From: Dicaeum eximium
Taxonomy: Eukaryota; Chordata; Aves; Passeriformes; Dicaeidae
Reading direction: 5' to 3'
Assembly (NCBI GenBank): GCA_013396995.1
Contig: VWZP01002576.1
Coordinates: forward strand, 372,001 to 436,000
Length of the DNA stretch: 64,000 nucleotides
Below the pieces are notes generated by a model. That model worked only from the letters and a program-made list of their open reading frames with translations, was not told the DNA's origin and searched no databases. This document shows positions 15,101-28,300 of the stretch, in pieces (the stretch's first letter is position 1; each line of letters begins with the position of its first letter). The position numbers were made by a program, and so were the translations under genes.

Positions 15101-16119
15101 AGATTTTCCTTGTATTAGTGTAAGAAGCAGGCTGGTATGGTTCTCTTAGAAAATCAAATACAAAATTCTATTGATTTCTTTTACTATTGAATAGACATTA
15201 TGAAGCATTAGGGAATTGATGTCCATATCATATTTTTAATCTGCTGTATAGAATATTTGAGATGTGTGCACAACATCCCAGTACTTGTTTGTAGTAGCAA
15301 ATTTGAACTATTTCAGGGAACGTATGCATTATATATGAAATACTTAAAGTTCCAGCTGAATAAACACTCACATTTGCCATCAATTTCAGAGGTCTACAAG
15401 TAGACTTTGTGGACAATTTAAAATGAAAAATGTATAGTACATGCATCTGACCTTTTTCATTTAAAATGCTATTCTGTCTTATCTAAATTATATATGGTTT
15501 GGATCTTTCTGTATAAAATAATTGTAGGTGGAAAGATGAAGCTTCATATGTAGTATTTCTCCACAATATATTATTTATTGGTGTTCAAACAGGTTTTATT
15601 ATCAATGCTTATTGTACCAAACGTGACATTGTGTGTCAGGAACCCTGAAGTATTTCAGCATATATGGCCAGTAAAGCTGTGGTTAATGCCCATTAACACT
15701 CTTCAAGGAGAAGTGAAATAACATGATACATCAACATTCCAGGGAAGAAATACAGAGTTTAATATCAGGGTATTGCTTGGGGGAGAGGGTTTGGCTTGTA
15801 GTTTCCTGGGTTTGGGGAGGCCTTTTGGAGAGGAATTACTATTTTGAGATAAAATCCAGTTGTATTCATTTTAAAAGAGTTTTATTAGCATGTTTTTATC
15901 AACTATGACTCAAATGTGATCTTCAGTTGTTTAAATGGAAAACTCAAGTTGCTAAATGAAAGCACATTCACTTGCTGCAAGTACTCAGAAACAAAGCAGC
16001 ACAAATTAAAACCATATAAGTAAGAAATGGTTGTCTGACACAGGAAGCTGTTAAAATGTACTTCTGGAAGATATTGCTGATGATGCTGAAGTCAATAGAA
16101 TGATTTCTTTTTCTTTGTT

Positions 16120-16300
16120 ACAGCAATGTGATTTCCTTCAAAATATGCCGCACGGCATTAATGCTTCTGAAAGTAAAGTGGCAGATTTCAGAACTATACT
16201 TGCAAAGGGAAGAACTATTGCATTCTGATTTGCATTAATGTAAAAAAATCACTACATGAGGAAGAAGTTAATCCCACTCCTATTAACACATCACCCATGA
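16120..16300. promoter_or_regulatory. Intronic enhancer-like stretch with an octamer site
   Basis: Contains a consensus POU octamer, ATTTGCAT, at 16228-16235 running into TTAATG, and a CpG-containing palindrome, ATGCCG-CA-CGGCAT, at about 16145-16158. The texture suggests constraint, but the evidence is weak. Confidence 0.2.
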
Positions 16301-17102
16301 AAATGAAATCATGGCATTTGATCTTGCTCTCAGTGAATTCAGGGTATTGAGTTTAATAGAAAGTCAACCTCATCACAGCTAAGTCCAGCAGTGGCCCTGC
16401 TACTCTAATTAGACTTCAACAATATTAGTTTCTTTTTTCCCTCATCTTTTTACTTCATTTCCCTTGACTGGAGTGCAATTTCACCAAAATGTAGTAGACT
16501 AATCATTAACTGGCAGAAGCACAGAGACTGAAACTTTAAATTGACAATCACAGCAGTAGAACACCAGAAACTTATAGAAGCATAACCATTTCTTCTGCTG
16601 GGTGTGTGATAATTGTTTTTCTGCTCATTTACATCCAAGAGTAATTAAGCTCTACAACAAAACTATGTACTGTAGTGTTGGTGCAAAGTCTGCTGTTTGG
16701 AGGTTATGCAGAGATTCCATGAAAACATCACAGTGGGAACTGTTGTTCATTTGCATTGTCACTTCCTAAAAATTTGCAGAAACATACCCTTGAAAGAATT
16801 AGGTCACACAAAATGTGGCCTAAGGGCTTCTCCTTTCTGTTTTCCCCAGTGGACTTCTGCAGCTGATGCGATGAAAACCGTTCTACATCAATAATTTTTT
16901 GAGTTTATGTTTCCTGAAAAATTTATTTGGCTTATGGAAATAAACAAACTTTATCATTCAGTGGGAAAATTTCCTTGTCTTTCCTTCCAGACCTGATTTC
17001 TTGATACAAATGCAGCGGTGTTACAGTGCATGTAAAGTTGTGCAATAAAAGTTGGCAACTCTAATATCTTCTGAACCTTCTTCAGACAATTGTAGTTAAA
17101 AC

Positions 17103-17121
17103 CATGCATTAAAAATGCATG
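17103..17121. repeat. 8-bp palindrome around AAA
   Basis: CATGCATT-AAA-AATGCATG. Short and AT-rich, and may be chance. Confidence 0.8.
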
Positions 17122-18572
17122 TCATAGTAATGTAAGAAAATTATTACAGGAAGCTTTGCTTTCCCTGGATATTAAAAGTTACAGATACACAAATTCAACT
17201 TCAAAGTTGAGAAATTTTCTTTCTCATGGCATTTTTCACCAAATTCTCACAGTGTTTCATGGTCATGTGCCTTTTGCTTTTAGAGGGGTAATGGATAGCT
17301 GTTGGTTTCTGGTGCTATTGATAATGTGAAAAAAAGCTACGAGATAACAACATAGCTAATACTTCTCTTATTGAAAATAAGCTAATTAATCACTGCAGTG
17401 GGCAGAGAAAAGCTAACTCCCACTCTCATTTGCTTTTCTGAAACTCATTGATTTACATGGTGAGGCATGACAATAGCTGGCAGCACTATTATACCCTTCA
17501 TTTCTTAATACTTTGTATATGCTTGTTTCTTTAGTTAGGAAATGCTTTGATATAAATAAACACTTTAGTCCTAATTTTGCCATCACTTACACATTTTCAT
17601 GACAGTTTCCCGAGTCAGGCATATATCTGCTTATGATACCAAAACGAGCATTTTATATACCATGAGCTTTATCTTATTGAGAAAATATGTAGGTATTTTG
17701 TTGAATTCCACTTTCCAAAGCTTATAATACATGTACTTGAATATTTTCTTTATCTACCTATATTTTCTCCTCTTTTTTTTGATTTCATATATTTTCGGCG
17801 ATGTTTATTTTATGGCAACATCTCAGTTAAGCTTACAATAGTATAGATGATTCTAACATCTCATTTATGCTTGTTCACTTTGCCTTATGGTCACAGAAGT
17901 TTTTCCTTGAATATTCAGAGGGATCTCATGTAAGTACAACACAGAAAGACCATCTTTATATCATTTCCATAAATTGTGCAGTACAACAATATCTTTAACT
18001 GTTATTAAAATATAAATAAATAGACAAGGAATAAGCTTTGGATCATTTATTATATCTGTAAAAACATAAACAGCAATAAATAAATGAAGATAGATTCAGA
18101 ATAACCATCTGTTAGGAAGTTAGTTCAAGTCAAAACACTTAAAAATTGGCACTGTAGACTGTATTCATGTAAATATGTATTTAGACATTTAAATATCTAG
18201 CCTCATGTACAGATGTTCTGATTCACTGCAGCCTTCAGGGAACTGCTAAGGGCTCAGGATCGACCCATTCAGGTAGTTGCTGAAAATTGGGTTCAGGTGC
18301 TAAACTTTGTGTTTCTCTGAAATATTGGCACAAGTTCATAGTCTAACAATAGGTCTGTCTCCACACCTGCTTCTTTGCCAAATCATAAGCATAGAGGTCA
18401 CAAGAGCCTTCCTCTGTGAGTAAATAATTTGATAATTAGGTGAAATCTCCCTGATCATGAAAGATGCAGATTTGAAACCACATAGCCTGGATTTATTTCC
18501 TGCTTTCTGGGAGGGTGCTTCATCACTAGGTTTTCAAACTATAAAAACTAAGGCAGTCGTTGCTGCCCTTGC

Positions 18573-18602
18573 TCTTTTTTTTTTTCCTTTTTTTTTTTTT
18601 TT
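18573..18602. repeat. Poly(T)/C pyrimidine tract
   Basis: About 30 bases of T with two C's. Not followed by anything that looks like an exon, so it is treated as low-complexity sequence. Confidence 0.85.
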
Positions 18603-21300
18603 GCCTGCCTTAAAAACACCAGGCTTAATGGGCTATAAGGTTATTCTTTTCTGTGAATCTTTCCCACCCACCCCCTCAACTCACATAACTTTTAAACTCA
18701 TTGTCCAAATTCAGTCAAACTGAAAAAGGGGCAGAGCTTCTGGGAAAATAAGCATCTAGGTAGGAGGGAGAGATCCAAATTCACGTCCTGGTGAGAGAAC
18801 TGTTGGTAGGGTATGCAAGAGATACAAGGTGTCAAAACATGGCTTAGGTCATACCCTCTATTAGCTGGTAGAACTCGTGGGAAACAAATTGTCATTGTAA
18901 GAAGTGTAGTGCAAAATCAGCACACATCCATGGGAAACAGGCATCACTACAGTTCCTTGACACAACTTGCTTTTAAAGAAATCATTCAGTCTCACCCAGA
19001 AGGAACTGCAATAGCTATCTACCATCAGGAAAGCTCCTGGGCTGTAGCTCCAGGCCAAATGCAAATATTTAAATCTCAGAGAAAAAGTCTTCTGCTCGCT
19101 GTTCCCCACTGGCTGCCTCTGTGAGACTCACTGATCAGCCCTTCACTCACTTGAGCACTGCTCTTGGGAAGGCAGCTCCTACTGTATGCTGAGAGGTGAA
19201 TTCAGTGCAGCCCTACCGAGTGTCCTGCAGAGCCCACACATATAAAGTGTTGCAATTCCTGATGTGGTCTAAATTTCTATTCTGGCTGTAAAAGATTTAT
19301 ACCACAGTGCTGTCTCCTGCCCTGTGTGTCTAGTTCTGCCTGTTTTCACAGTTGTCTTCTGTGGATGTGTGAAGTTCAGTCAGTCTGTTAGCTGAAAATT
19401 GTGAGTGCTATTATTGTTCCTCTCCTATAAAACCAAGTTCTTAACTTCTCGTGCCTTTTCCCCTACAGGACTAGAGCCATAACCCCAGTTTAAGTATTCT
19501 GAGCTGATAGTTAGAGATAGATTACAAGGACAAGGATATGTAAATAAATTTATATTAGCCTGATCTCTTCAATGTCTTCTCAGGATTCAGTGACAGTGGT
19601 TATAATCTCTGCCAGACAACTATCAGCAGTTTCAGGAACTGTTGAGGCAGATGGCTGAGGCACTAGATCTGATAACAAGCATGCCTGAACTTACTGACTT
19701 TTCTGCATTTTTTTATATTAGTAGAGAGGAAAACTTATGCCTCTGTAAAATGAGGATATTACAAAACCAGCAGGAGATTTCTGGATTACTTTTTTTTTTT
19801 TAACCTTACAATTAAAGGAAGACAATAGAAGAGGAGAGGACTCAAGCACTGGGGGGCTGTTCATACCTCTCTTCTCACAGACTGGTGATAGCTTCAGTTC
19901 ACCTCCTCCATCTTATAAAGTCAATTCTTTAGCTGATACACACATTCCTGTAAGAGCCTGTATGCTTGCATTAGTACAGTTGACATTCCGTTCTAATCAT
20001 TTCCCAAGCGGACTTGGGAGTAAGTAGGTAAGATTCTTACTCATAGCTGTAAAGCAAAGATATTGGGTTCTAGCAGCAGATGTGCAGATAAGCCTATCTA
20101 CCCTTTCACTGTGTTTTGCTACAGAATTACAGCAGAAAGTCAACAGGCTCAGATATAACATGTTAATTGGCATCCAGTGAGATATTTTAAGTTACACTGT
20201 GGAATAATTATGCTAAACCATAATGCATATATTCTTATAGTTAGAACTTTTATGAAGCATACTTAGGAAAATTAACTAGCCAAAGGAATGTCCTTGGCTT
20301 CCCTTCCTCCACTTTCAGTCTTTGTTTGTCTTCTACTTCTCCCATGTCCACATTCTTCTCCCTGGGATAAGAAATGTCTATTTTACTTATCAGTCAAGCA
20401 CCCAATAAACTTCGGCTGTGTTAGGGCAAGTAATTCAGGACGACCTTTCCAGATAGCACCATCCAGTGATGACATTTCTTGGTGACTCATGAATTTTCTT
20501 CATATGATTTTATTGAGATTAATGTATATCATTCTTTTCCCTTAAAATAACATAATTGTTTCCTTCAAAATCACCATTCTGCTCTAGCTGCTGTTGTCTA
20601 AAAATGCTCAGGTTTTTTTTTCTGATGCAGAATTTTCTCTTAATCTTGAGGTACTGCTTCCATGAGTACCAATTCAGCAGCCCTGCAGCTGCAGAGTTGG
20701 GTCAGAGACCTGTAAACTCACTGCAGCCGTTACCATGAAACAACATAGAAGATGAAACAGCATCTGTGGTCTTCTGGAGAAAAGCGATAAAGGAGTTTTG
20801 TGAGATATTACTTCTTCATTTCCTCTGGAGGTTGACCCTGTCCACTGAGCAATAAGCATTTCAGGAAAACTTCAGGAGAATATTACTGTTGAAATATATC
20901 CCACTTAGATATTAGTCACACTGACTTCCAGGTTATCTTTGCAAGGTGTCCCAAATTTATCTGAAAACCCCCTTCCTGACTTTCCTTCATAGGAATAGAC
21001 ATTTCATTGTTATTAATGTAAAGCTGATTACAATGTGTGCATGTACTCTCAGATCACCCAAGTGTGAGAAATCATATTTAAGTTGCCAGGGAAGAATTTT
21101 CTTGACAGCTTTTTACTTTTACGCTTCATTATAATACATGAAAATGCAAACTTCAAATATTCAAGCACATTGTGCTCTGCTGTGCTATAGAACTGTTTTC
21201 TTGGCTGTTATAAAGCTCTAGGCTGGCCTGAGCTGACCAAGAGCATTCAGCCATATCACTTTCCCTCTTCTCTTGTCTCTGCCTCGCTGACCTGACATGC

Positions 21301-21323
21301 ATGTGTGTGTGTGTCTGTGTGTT
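21301..21323. repeat. Short (GT)n run
   Basis: Interrupted GT/CT dinucleotide tract of little more than ten units. Confidence 0.75.
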
Positions 21324-22293
21324 TGAGCTGTTTTCCTTTGGAGGCTGAGCAGCTGTAGGCTCATCAGGCACCAGGGCTGGCAGGACTGTAAGATGAGTGA
21401 ATGATGAATAGGGAATTAAGATCCCAAAACAAAAACATAGCATGATTTACTAATGTTAGAGGACAAAAGTGGTCATATTTTCCAGGATTGGCTGGAGAAT
21501 GATAAATCACAAAAATTCTACTCTCATGCTTTAACATGCTGGCATGGCAGCAAATCAGGATAGCAAACATTCAAATGACCACTGCAGAGGAGATGAAATT
21601 ACTGTAACTACTTCACTGCCAATAGCCTATAGATACATGATATGTGCAGCAGTTTCACAAGCAGCTACAAATTCACCTGGGAAGCAAAGGTATTTTCTTT
21701 TTTTAAGCATGACTGTTCAGGTTCACTGCTTTTGTAATGAAGTGGAAGGATATTAAGGGAAGTATTACAAAGTGAACCAGAAGTGCTGCATTGTTAGCAG
21801 TTGGAGGTTGTCTCTGTTATGACACCTGTATGATCAGTGTTAACCAGGTTCCAATTCACAGTGCTCAGCATGCCATGTATGCTCTTTGCACACAGAAAAG
21901 CCACTTTTACTCCCATGTGTAGTTCCAGAGTAGATATTTAAAGGTCTTTTTTTCAACAGCCTCAAGCCATTATATGCTTCTACATGATTGCAATTCTTCA
22001 GGTGTAAGCAATGCAAGTAAGAACAGCAGATTTTTCCTATATTCATACATGCCAACAGTAAAATTGTGTCATGAACACGGGAAATCAGAAAAATACATTC
22101 TTGATTCTTACTCCTATAGCTAGGTCCTTTGATTGCTTTTTAATTTTATCTGAAAAAATGCTATCTGGAATGGTAAAAAATAACTCTTCGTTAATAATTC
22201 TTACTGGAATATGTCAATTTTCTTAAAACAATGAATAAAAGTAATAAAATGTAATAAAATATATGGGATATATTAAAATATTTTTCTTTTAAA

Positions 22294-22323
22294 ATATGAC
22301 AATATTTTAAAATATTGTCATAT
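22294..22323. repeat. Perfect 30-bp palindrome
   Basis: Two 15-base arms (22294-22308 and 22309-22323) are exact reverse complements with no spacer; the centre is ATTTTAAAAT. The surrounding sequence (22200-22340) is extremely AT-rich with several ATAAAAT units. Complementarity stops abruptly on both sides. Confidence 0.95.
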
Positions 22324-22822
22324 ATGTCAATACTAATTTTACCTTAAAAAAACCTGCTATTCATTTCCCATCCTTTTGCTTTTATACACACTTACTGTAT
22401 GCAATTCTTTGTTACAAGCAGTTGTATTTAGGCCTCACTAAAATGCTTGTGTTTTAATAACACCGTGATCCCTTTGTGAAAACATTAGGAGTACATTTTA
22501 ATAAACACAGCGTAGAGTCTGTGATGTCTTTAGTAGCACAGTAAAATAATGATTTTATATGAGATAGTAAAGAAAGTAATCTTATAAACCTTGCATAAGT
22601 GGCAAAGCAAAATGTTTTGCTGTGTATTGCAAGAGTGTGTTAGTCTACAAAATCTTGATAAATGGTCTAAATCATGTTACTGACATGTAAATATCTTCTG
22701 TCACCTTGTATTGGTGTAATTTAGACAAGAAGAAGACTGAGTGTTTTCCAGTTAAGAGTTACTAATGAAATAGTTCTTATTCACTTATCTTTTTTCACAC
22801 TTTATTCAGCTTTCTAAAGCTC

Positions 22823-22859
22823 AAAAAAAAACCCAAAACAAACAAACAAACAAAAAAAA
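22823..22859. repeat. A-rich (CAAA)n low-complexity tract
   Basis: Run of A with CAAA units. No retroposed element is recognisable upstream of it, so I read it as simple sequence, not a retroposon tail. Confidence 0.8.
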
Positions 22860-23258
22860 TCTTAATGTGGTGTATGTGCAGTTTCTACATTGCTTTCAAA
22901 AGGCTTCAACTTACCCAATTCAAAAGCCATGAATCTGCAGAAATACCACACCTAGGGGACACAATTTCCTTTCTCTTTTTATCTGTTTTGAATTCCTGTA
23001 AGACTACACATTATAATACATTTTAGTTGTATAAAAATTGGCTTTTTTCTGTTTGCTTGAAAAGCTGTTATGAATTCAAATTTATGCTTTTCTTAATGTA
23101 AAATGTATAGCTGTTAACTAGCTTTTGATAAGTATTTATTTTTATGTCCTTCATAAAAAGAAAGCAAATCCACATCATGGGAAGGCCATTTTTTTATCTA
23201 TAATATGCATTAATTCAACTGGAAAACAAATGAAGAGTACTCAGATTACCCAATTCAG

Positions 23259-23300
23259 ATATATATATATATATATAGATATATATATATATATATATAT
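23259..23300. repeat. (AT)n microsatellite
   Basis: Alternating AT with one AGAT interruption at about 23278. It is self-complementary and can extrude a cruciform. Confidence 0.95.
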
Positions 23301-23718
23301 GCACATAAAATATAAAGACACACCAGAAGGAGATATCCTGATCCAGATAGTACTGATACTCTGGAGCAGGATACCTTTATGTCTGGCTTGAGGATAAAAT
23401 AGCACATTCCAGTTTCAGGGCTAGTTGTCCTTTAAACTGTATAAATTCCATCCTTGTCCTACAGCAATGAAAGAAATCTTGGCAAATCCACACAGTCATT
23501 CATAGCTTTCATCTCCTTGTCCTCTCTCAAATCACTGCTAAAACACCCTCTGTTGATTTCAGGCTCTTGCTTATTTAGCTTAATTAGGGAACAGTGAAAC
23601 TAGAAAACTGGCAGCTTTAGGGATATTCAGCAACCTATAGGCATATCTAATTATGCTCCCATCATTTTGATGAGAAATTTTTAATGCATTGACCTATTTT
23701 TATATGGTTGCATTCAAC

Positions 23719-23930
23719 AGAATCACAGAATAGTTTGGCTTGGAAAGGAGATCACATAGCCCAACCCCTCCTGCCAAGGCAGGGTCACCCAGAGCAGGTG
23801 ACCCAGGAATGTGTCCAGATGGGTTTGGAATGTCTCCAGACAGGGAGACTGCAAGGCCTCCTTTGGCTCCAGCGCTCTGCGGCCCTTAACGTAAAGAAGT
23901 TATTCCTCATGTTGAGGTGAAACTTCCCCT
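23719..23930 (-). mobile_element. CR1 LINE, 3'-end fragment, reverse orientation
   Basis: The reverse complement of a CR1 3' end. It begins with the inverted terminal repeats CAGAATCACAGAAT at 23719-23732. It continues through the family's CCAACCCCTCCTGCC, AGGGTCACCCAGAGCAGGTG, GAATGTCTCCAGA and AAGAAGTTATTCCTCATGTTG stretches. It belongs to a different CR1 subfamily from the copy at 8003, since the internal sequence carries the 'extra' CAGAGCAGGTGACCCAGGAA block. A 70-codon open frame overlapping it is a by-product of the repeat. Confidence 0.92.
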
Positions 23931-24948
23931 GACAAAAAAGGGTTCACCCTTCTGTCACAAAGTTAGGAAAGCAGTCACTGAAGTAATCTAGTTCTCTGTG
24001 CAATTTTTGATGGGCAAGCTAGACCAAATAGACATCTTAAATGGTAATTATTTTGAATGGCAAAATAGACAGAACCAATTCCATTGGTACATGGCAGATG
24101 TACAAACACAGCAGCAGTTATTAACACAAAGTAATGGATTACTGAGCTTTTTGCTTGTGAAGGAAAACATAGGGTTCCCCCTTAAAATCATTTTGGCTTC
24201 ATTAAAGAAAAGCTTGTATTGGTGGAAGGAGAATGGATTGCTGAGCATCTTGGGTTTCAGTATGTGTGTAGCTCAATGTCACAAATTGGCTGGTTTAGGA
24301 TTGTGTTTCATATTGAAATCAGTGATCTTTGAAGCACTTGAGGACTTTCAGGTTTGTCACTTTGAATTACATTAAAAAATAAAATATGTTTATTCCACAC
24401 ACATGCAAAGATTTGTTTTTTCATGGTTTTAATTCCTTTTGCATTAATGATGCTATATTTGGATGAGAAATTAGTGGGATGAACAAACATATTTCACATC
24501 AGTCCAGCAAAGCTATGCAAATTTTGCACACAGAAACATGATTTCCAACTAAAAAAATATTACTTACTTTGTATTAGCTTATATACAGCTAAAACAACTG
24601 GCAGAACATCAGATTCACATAACTGGTGCAACTCTTTTTGCATGTTAAGCATGACTTGTGACTAATATACTGTTTTGCAATAGTAAATATTGTCCCAAGG
24701 CCAATGAGATGTCAGCCTCCAAATTCCATTCCCCTGTTGAGCATACTATTTATCTAAGATTATTTAACTCTCATTTGTTTGATATTGATCTCTTGTAACA
24801 TAGGCAAACTTCAAAGTCTAAATTAATTGGAGAAGTTTAAGTACTTATAAAGGAAAAAATATTCTCTTATTTTTACCACATTGATATGTTTGCTAATTAA
24901 TTTTGTTACAAAACCTGTGATTTCTTTTTCATTCTTGTACTTCTATTT

Positions 24949-24996
24949 AAAAAAAACACCAAACAACAACAACAAAAAAAAACAACACCAAAACCC
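24949..24996. repeat. A-rich (CAA)n low-complexity tract
   Basis: Poly(A) interspersed with CAA/CCA units. It is followed about 90 bases later by a T/G-rich tract (25088-25155), giving a loosely complementary pair. Confidence 0.8.
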
Positions 24997-26108
24997 AGGC
25001 TTAGAAAGGATTACATCTGATATTGATAACATTTCCTGGAAATGGAAAAACTGCGATAACATCTGCTGTGTTGGCTCATTTTCAGTTGGGTTTTTTGGGT
25101 TTGTTTGGCTTAGGTTTTTCTTGAGTTGTTGGCTTGTTGTTTGTTTTTTTTTTCTAGCCCAACCCTTTGCAAGTAGTTGTAGCTATCTCTAGTAAGTTTA
25201 CGTCATTAGTAAAGCATCATTTCTGTGTTTCCTGTCCAATCAGAGCACTTCCTCTACTTGCTGACTTGTTGACTTTCTGAATAGCATTTATAGTAACAGC
25301 ACTTTCATTTTACTATAAATGCTTATTTGTGAAATAACTAAAAGCTGGCTGCATATGGAAGATAACTATAGGAAAAATCTATATTTTATGCTAAAGCAAA
25401 ATCCCTTTAATGAGAATTGAGAAAATTTTTCTAAGACATGATGATCTGAAATGTCTCTATATTAGTATTCTTTTTAAATTCCAAGCATACATGCCTTCTT
25501 GGATTGAGATATTCTTCTGCAATCTCTGCAGTACTGTAGCATTGTAAAGTGATAAACACTCAGCACTAGTGATGAAAAATAGAAGGCAGAGCCAAGGAAA
25601 GCAAGAGACAAGGAACTAAAGTGTTGATAGTGTCAAAAAACAGGTCTGTGCTTATTCAAAGATTTGGCATTCTTAGGTTATATTAAGACATTCAGCCTTA
25701 ATGTTTTAAAATGCTTTGAATTATATGTGTTAATTTCAGTTTTTAAAATTATGTTTCATAATTTCAAATCAGGGTGTTAATGAAATTTTATTAATTTTGC
25801 AGCAAAATTTGTGCCTCTTTCCTTGGAATAAGATTAGGCTTCCAAAAGCAGTGTTATATATATGGTAATCTGTTATTTCACCAAAAGTTTAGATTTACTT
25901 TGTATCAAAAGAGATAGTAATTCTCTCTATGACATTTGTAACTCCAGCAAGTCCTCCTTCAGGAAGCACATGTTCATATTTAAGGAGCAGAACTCTCCTC
26001 CATCACATTTGAAATGGCTGGTCAAAATCTCTCCCAGCCTAAGGGGATCTCTGCACCCTTTCCCATTCTGGGATTGCTCTGTGCTGAGCAACTGCAGGTA
26101 TTCCACTC

Positions 26109-26204
26109 TGAGCAACCTGATCTAGCTTTGGAAGTGGAGCTGACTCACAGCAGAGCATTTGGGCTGGATGACTCCAGAGCTTCCTTCCAACATAAATTAC
26201 AAGT
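26109..26204 (+). mobile_element. CR1 LINE 3' end, old and diverged
   Basis: A decayed CR1 tail. GAGCAACCTGATCTAGCTTT matches the CR1 'gagcaacctgatctagtggaag' region, and GGGCTGGATGACTCCAGAGC with TTCCTTCCAAC matches the 'ttggactagatgacctccagaggtcccttccaac' segment. The terminal octamers are not preserved and the left edge is uncertain. Short open frames over this stretch (for example 26014-26412) should not be taken as genes. Confidence 0.7.
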
Positions 26205-27240
26205 TCTTCTTTCCAACACTCTAGCTTTGGGACCAGCCTACTTGAGGCCGGTTTGCACTTTGTGGGTACATAATCTAGACTTACCTGAAAGAACATTTAA
26301 GAGTGATGTTCACATTGCTCTGAGCCTTCACAAAGGGAACATGGCGTTCGCTGTGCGCGTTAGTAAAACCAGAAGCCATACCTTGCTGGTGTCTCTTCCT
26401 TGCCCTGAGTGAAATGAACTGGAAATTCCCACTGTTTCTTAGCAGACAGGAGGGGTTTAGACTCTTACCCTGTGACTTTTCACAGACTTTCAATTAAATG
26501 AACAGGGAGGCTGAACTACCTCATCCTTCCTCGATTTGACAGTTTCAAAGCACAGTTCTGAGTCACAGTGATAGGAGTGGTGCAAAAGAGCCTTCCTCTC
26601 TCTCCCCACACTGACTCATTAGGGCTTTCATTTTCCACTCCAGTCAGGAAGCCAACACATTCTGTGACAATTAAATTTGTCCTAACAAGAAGATCTTGAA
26701 AGCTTAATTAAGCTCTGAACTGTACCTGAGCAGTGAAGTTATATGATGTGAACCCTGACATGGATGCATGTCAGTCTGTAGCTGAAATAAGCTTCCATTT
26801 ATTTCTTGGTATTTGTGATGACTCCTAGAAGGAAAGAAAGCCCTGAAATCTTCCTCAGAATGTTTTAATGGGAGTTTTTACTGCTCAACTGCATTTTCTT
26901 ATGTGACAGGCTCAATCTCATTGCAGCTGGGATTTTTTGTTTTGAACATTCAGGTTAGCACGTTGCATTCCTGTAGCCATTCTAATTGCTGAAAATATGT
27001 GTTGGTTTGATGAGGGTGAACTGAGCCACTTGAAATAGATTTTTACCATAGTTATATTGTACCATAAATAGTACTTTCATTGTTGACAATAAAAGTTGAG
27101 AATCATGGCTTGTGACTGATACTTTCCATGACTTGGAAGTCACTTTACCTTTCAGTATCTTTGTTTTTCAAGAGTCAAAAGGGAGGAATGATGCCTATCT
27201 TTCCAAGTAGTTTTATTGATTTGTGTACACACACAGAAAA

Positions 27241-27241
27241 N
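27241..27241. other. Unresolved base (N)
   Basis: A single ambiguous base in ACACAGAAAANAAATTG, next to homopolymer A and 30 bases before a poly(A) tract. Probably an assembly consensus ambiguity. Confidence 0.99.
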
Positions 27242-27270
27242 AAATTGTTCTCCAGGTTACTCCCTCATAT

Positions 27271-27291
27271 AAAAAAAAAAAAGAAAAAAAA
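27271..27291. repeat. Poly(A) tract
   Basis: Twelve A, one G, then eight A. It lies shortly after the unresolved base at 27241. Confidence 0.85.
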
Positions 27292-27399
27292 GCCCACTCC
27301 AAACTGTTATACCAGAGCTCTTTGTTAACTAGTAGCACTTCAGAAATTTCTGCTAAGAATCATTTGTTCCAAGGCAAGCTGGAATACACAAAGTATTCC

Positions 27400-27430
<31 letters not shown>
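27400..27430. repeat. (TA)n microsatellite
   Basis: TA dinucleotide run with a single TG interruption near 27415. Confidence 0.93.
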
Positions 27431-28189
27431 GTGTGACTATATGCACTTAAAATCAGTAAAGAACATTTTCATCAGTAAAGAATAAAGGAATTACATTTGA
27501 GTAACAATTTGACTAAAAATGTATTCTAAACAGGGGACATGGGGCTGTCTTCCCAGCCACTTCAGAAATTTCTTATAAATGTTATTCCAATACTAACCAT
27601 CTAACCATTCCTCAGAAATTTAACATTTGTGGAAAATCTAATACCCCAAGATCTATGGCATCCCTGCAACAACAAGTGTATGAAACCCCTGACTTTAATA
27701 TGTGCAAAGCAGAACCTTTGGAACAATCACCACCAGGAGCAAGTTCTGGTGTCTGTGAAATACTTACAAGCAACATACACAGGGGATTAAAAACTCTTCT
27801 TTTTGAGATCTGGCCTGTCTTGAAGTGAACTCTAATAAACTAAAAGAATGTCTTGGACACTTTCAGGTGCTAACAATGTCTGAGTTAAGAGTAGATCTGA
27901 GTGAGCTTTAAGGGTTGTTTTACCTTTCTTGTCCACTCCAGGATGTCAAAACTTCCATATCAGGCTTTTAGTGCATAGAGAGAGACTTGCTTGTCCTTCT
28001 TTAAAGCAATAATGTTTTATATTTGTAGCATTACCCTAGTGAAATTTTAAAATGAAATTACATGGAATACAAATAACACCAGAATTTCTGTAATATCCCA
28101 GATCATGAATAGAAGCATGTCGAGACTCAAATACAAACCACCTTTTATAGCAAAATTCAAATACTCCTCTGTTCCCTGCCAAATGCTGA

Positions 28190-28300
28190 GTTTAGTCCCT
28201 GAGGGCTGAGCGGGGTTTCCTTGGCTACAGCGGCTGGCATTGGCAGAGCAGGGAGTGCCGCTGCTGGCCTTGGTGTGCCGGGTGATTTCATCGGCTAACA
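28190..28300. other. GC-rich patch inside the PACRG intron
   Basis: About 110 bases with several CpGs (GAGCGGGG, CAGCGGCTGG, GTGCCGCTGC, GTGCCGGGTG, CATCGGCTAAC) in a strongly AT-rich neighbourhood. No repeat family is recognised. A 90-codon open frame on the - strand crosses it (28047-28319) without recognisable features. Confidence 0.5.

Larger units (their letters stand above)
8251..23258. other. Intron sequence, mostly featureless
   Basis: AT-rich unique DNA between the first CR1 and the AT microsatellite. It holds only the hairpins at 9926 and 17103, the tandem duplication at 12121, the octamer-bearing stretch at 16120, the T tract at 18573 and the palindrome at 22294. A moderately GC-rich interval at 10080-10280 shows no recognisable repeat. 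Confidence 0.65.

Noticed and set aside
23998..24375. 125-codon + strand frame next to the - strand CR1
   Set aside because: No domain, AT-rich and no conserved motif; this length is expected by chance in a 64-kb window.
26014..26412. 132-codon + strand frame in the PACRG intron
   Set aside because: Part of it is a decayed CR1 3' end (26109-26204); no family features elsewhere.
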